A stretch of 64,000 nt of DNA from Manihot esculenta (taxonomy: Eukaryota > Streptophyta > Magnoliopsida > Malpighiales > Euphorbiaceae). The stretch covers positions 3,350,389 through 3,414,388 of the forward strand of contig NC_035174.2 in assembly GCF_001659605.2 (NCBI RefSeq), in the 5' to 3' direction. The notes under the pieces were generated by a model. That model saw nothing but the letters and a program-made list of their open reading frames with translations. It was not told the origin of the DNA and made no database searches. Below are positions 62,900 through 64,000 of the stretch, piece by piece. The position numbers and the translations under genes were made by a program. The number at the start of each line of letters is the position of its first letter. The stretch's first letter is position 1.

Positions 62900-64000
62900 C
62901 ATTTGGAGACTAAGTATGTAAAGCTTTTGTATACATTACTGGGATAAGCATGTTCTGCGATAGTTTATATGTACTTGAGGATTGTGCGTCTTACTATTTG
63001 TGTAAAGCTTTCAGCCTGGTCAAGTTGGTTGGTAAATAATAATAAACTCTTTTTTTTTTTTTTTTTTGCTTTCTTTCTCTCTTTTGTGAAGTTTGTTCTC
63101 AAGGATATTCAAAATTTATTATTGGTTAGAATTAGCGTGAGAGCCACACATGTTATACAACATGCATCACATATCTTAGAAACGTGTATAGCACGAGCCA
63201 ATATGCTAGCATTTAATATCTTTCAAGACTTGGAGAGTTGTGTAATTGTAATTAATAATTACAATAAAATACAAATATTTTCATGGAAAACAACTAGGAC
63301 TAGGAGGACCATCATCCTCTCCTCTCACTCTTACTCTGTCACTTGTTCTTTAATCAAAGCTTCCTTGCTGGCTGCCACGCCCATGCCGGATCCAGGAATC
63401 CCTCTTTGTCAATTGCCACCATGTTAAGTTCCCACCTTTTCTTTTTCTTTTCATTTTTGTTTTTAAGCTTCAACCGCATTGACCCAACCCTTTACTGTAC
63501 TTTTGCTCTCTTTCTTCCATACTTTCCCTTTGGGAAGGTGGGAATAAAAAAGAAATTATGGGATGTAATATGTTTGCTGCTAGATGGATTGCCTGCTTTA
63601 CAAGAAAAAGAATGCAATTATTATCATGGTGGTTAACCAATTTAGTCCTAACATTATCCATTAACTTAGACCTTTAATCCTGGCGGATGGCATTACTATA
63701 ATTTAATGGATTCACCGCAAATTCGCAAGCCTGTTCATTAATGTATTTAAATGAAAACTGAAAGAGAAAATGATTCGGGTCTTGACATGGTGAATGGTCT
63801 TTGTTATTGCTTGAAATTGGATTTTCAGAAGGAAGAAGCTGTCCACAAGAAAATAAATAAATCATAATAGCAGTGTGATGATTGATTAGCTTCTTATATC
63901 GAATGCAAGTAAAGCCAAGGAAATCTTAAAAGGTATTAACCTATATGGCTTCACCTTTACTTCTTTAATGAAAAGAAAATAAATAATTAAGGCATGAATT
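62900..64000. other. MSRA 3' UTR and intergenic DNA to window end
   Basis: The first 150-200 bp are probably MSRA 3' UTR. A poly(T) run lies at 63051-63067. No gene is supported afterwards; the frames at 62969-63427 and 63343-63636 contain T-rich low-complexity parts and have no recognisable domain. Confidence 0.45.

Noticed and set aside
1..64000. A coordinated multi-gene system such as a biosynthetic cluster
   Set aside because: Apart from the ERF pair, neighbouring genes belong to unrelated housekeeping, trafficking, chromatin and transcription families; the single dioxygenase is not accompanied by P450, terpene synthase or transferase genes.

Overview
This is plant nuclear DNA from a core eudicot. 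The genes are intron-rich with GT-AG junctions, the intergenic DNA is very AT-rich, and every confident product is a plant family. The transposon mix and protein flavour would suit a woody rosid such as a Malpighiales/Euphorbiaceae species, but that placement is inference. No organellar insert, virus, CRISPR array or bacterial-type operon was seen.

Layout of protein-coding genes: (1) + strand 2164-8746, an ARABIDILLO F-box/armadillo protein in 12 coding exons. (2) + 11185-14431, a DUF676-type alpha/beta-hydrolase. (3) + 16420-20984, a plastid-targeted ATP-dependent phosphofructokinase like PFK4. (4,5) - 22660-23370 and - 26422-27285, two intronless group IX ERF transcription factors in tandem. 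(6) + 34954-35443, an oleosin with a seed-type promoter. (7) - 37537-45994, a 21-coding-exon EMF2-type Polycomb (PRC2) VEFS-box gene. (8) + 47511-50148, a zinc-knuckle/SHAQKYF single-repeat MYB. (9) - 50757-53331, a RABD2 (Rab1) GTPase. (10) - 55040-55520, a small single-pass membrane protein of unknown function. (11) - 56322-58170, a 2-oxoglutarate/Fe(II) dioxygenase. (12) + 59595-62859, a plastid methionine sulfoxide reductase A (MSRA4-like). I assembled the exon-intron models by hand from splice sites and reading frame. Predicted lengths (922, 371, 527, 236, 287, 138, 647, 322, 203, 135, 353 and 261 residues) fit the families I recognise.

The block 27.3-34.3 kb is the mobile-element-rich part. 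It holds a small hAT-type MITE with an 8-bp target duplication, a candidate MITE, a 1377-bp solo LTR with perfect 5-bp target duplication and a C/G-rich palindromic repeat field, a poly(A)-tailed non-LTR retrosequence with degenerate target duplication, and an antisense tRNA-derived SINE-like copy with A and B boxes. A second SINE-like copy lies just after the ARABIDILLO gene (about 9.08-9.19 kb), and a MITE lies between the EMF2 and MYB genes.

The genes are unrelated neighbours rather than a pathway. Several could respond to stress or development (ERFs, MYB, dioxygenase, MSRA, oleosin, EMF2), but nothing in the sequence links them functionally except the paralogous ERF pair. I did not find a novel multi-gene system. 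The items most worth a second look are two coding-like antisense stretches inside introns (PFK4 and MYB), the solo LTR with its unusual palindrome field, and the cluster of small retroelements.
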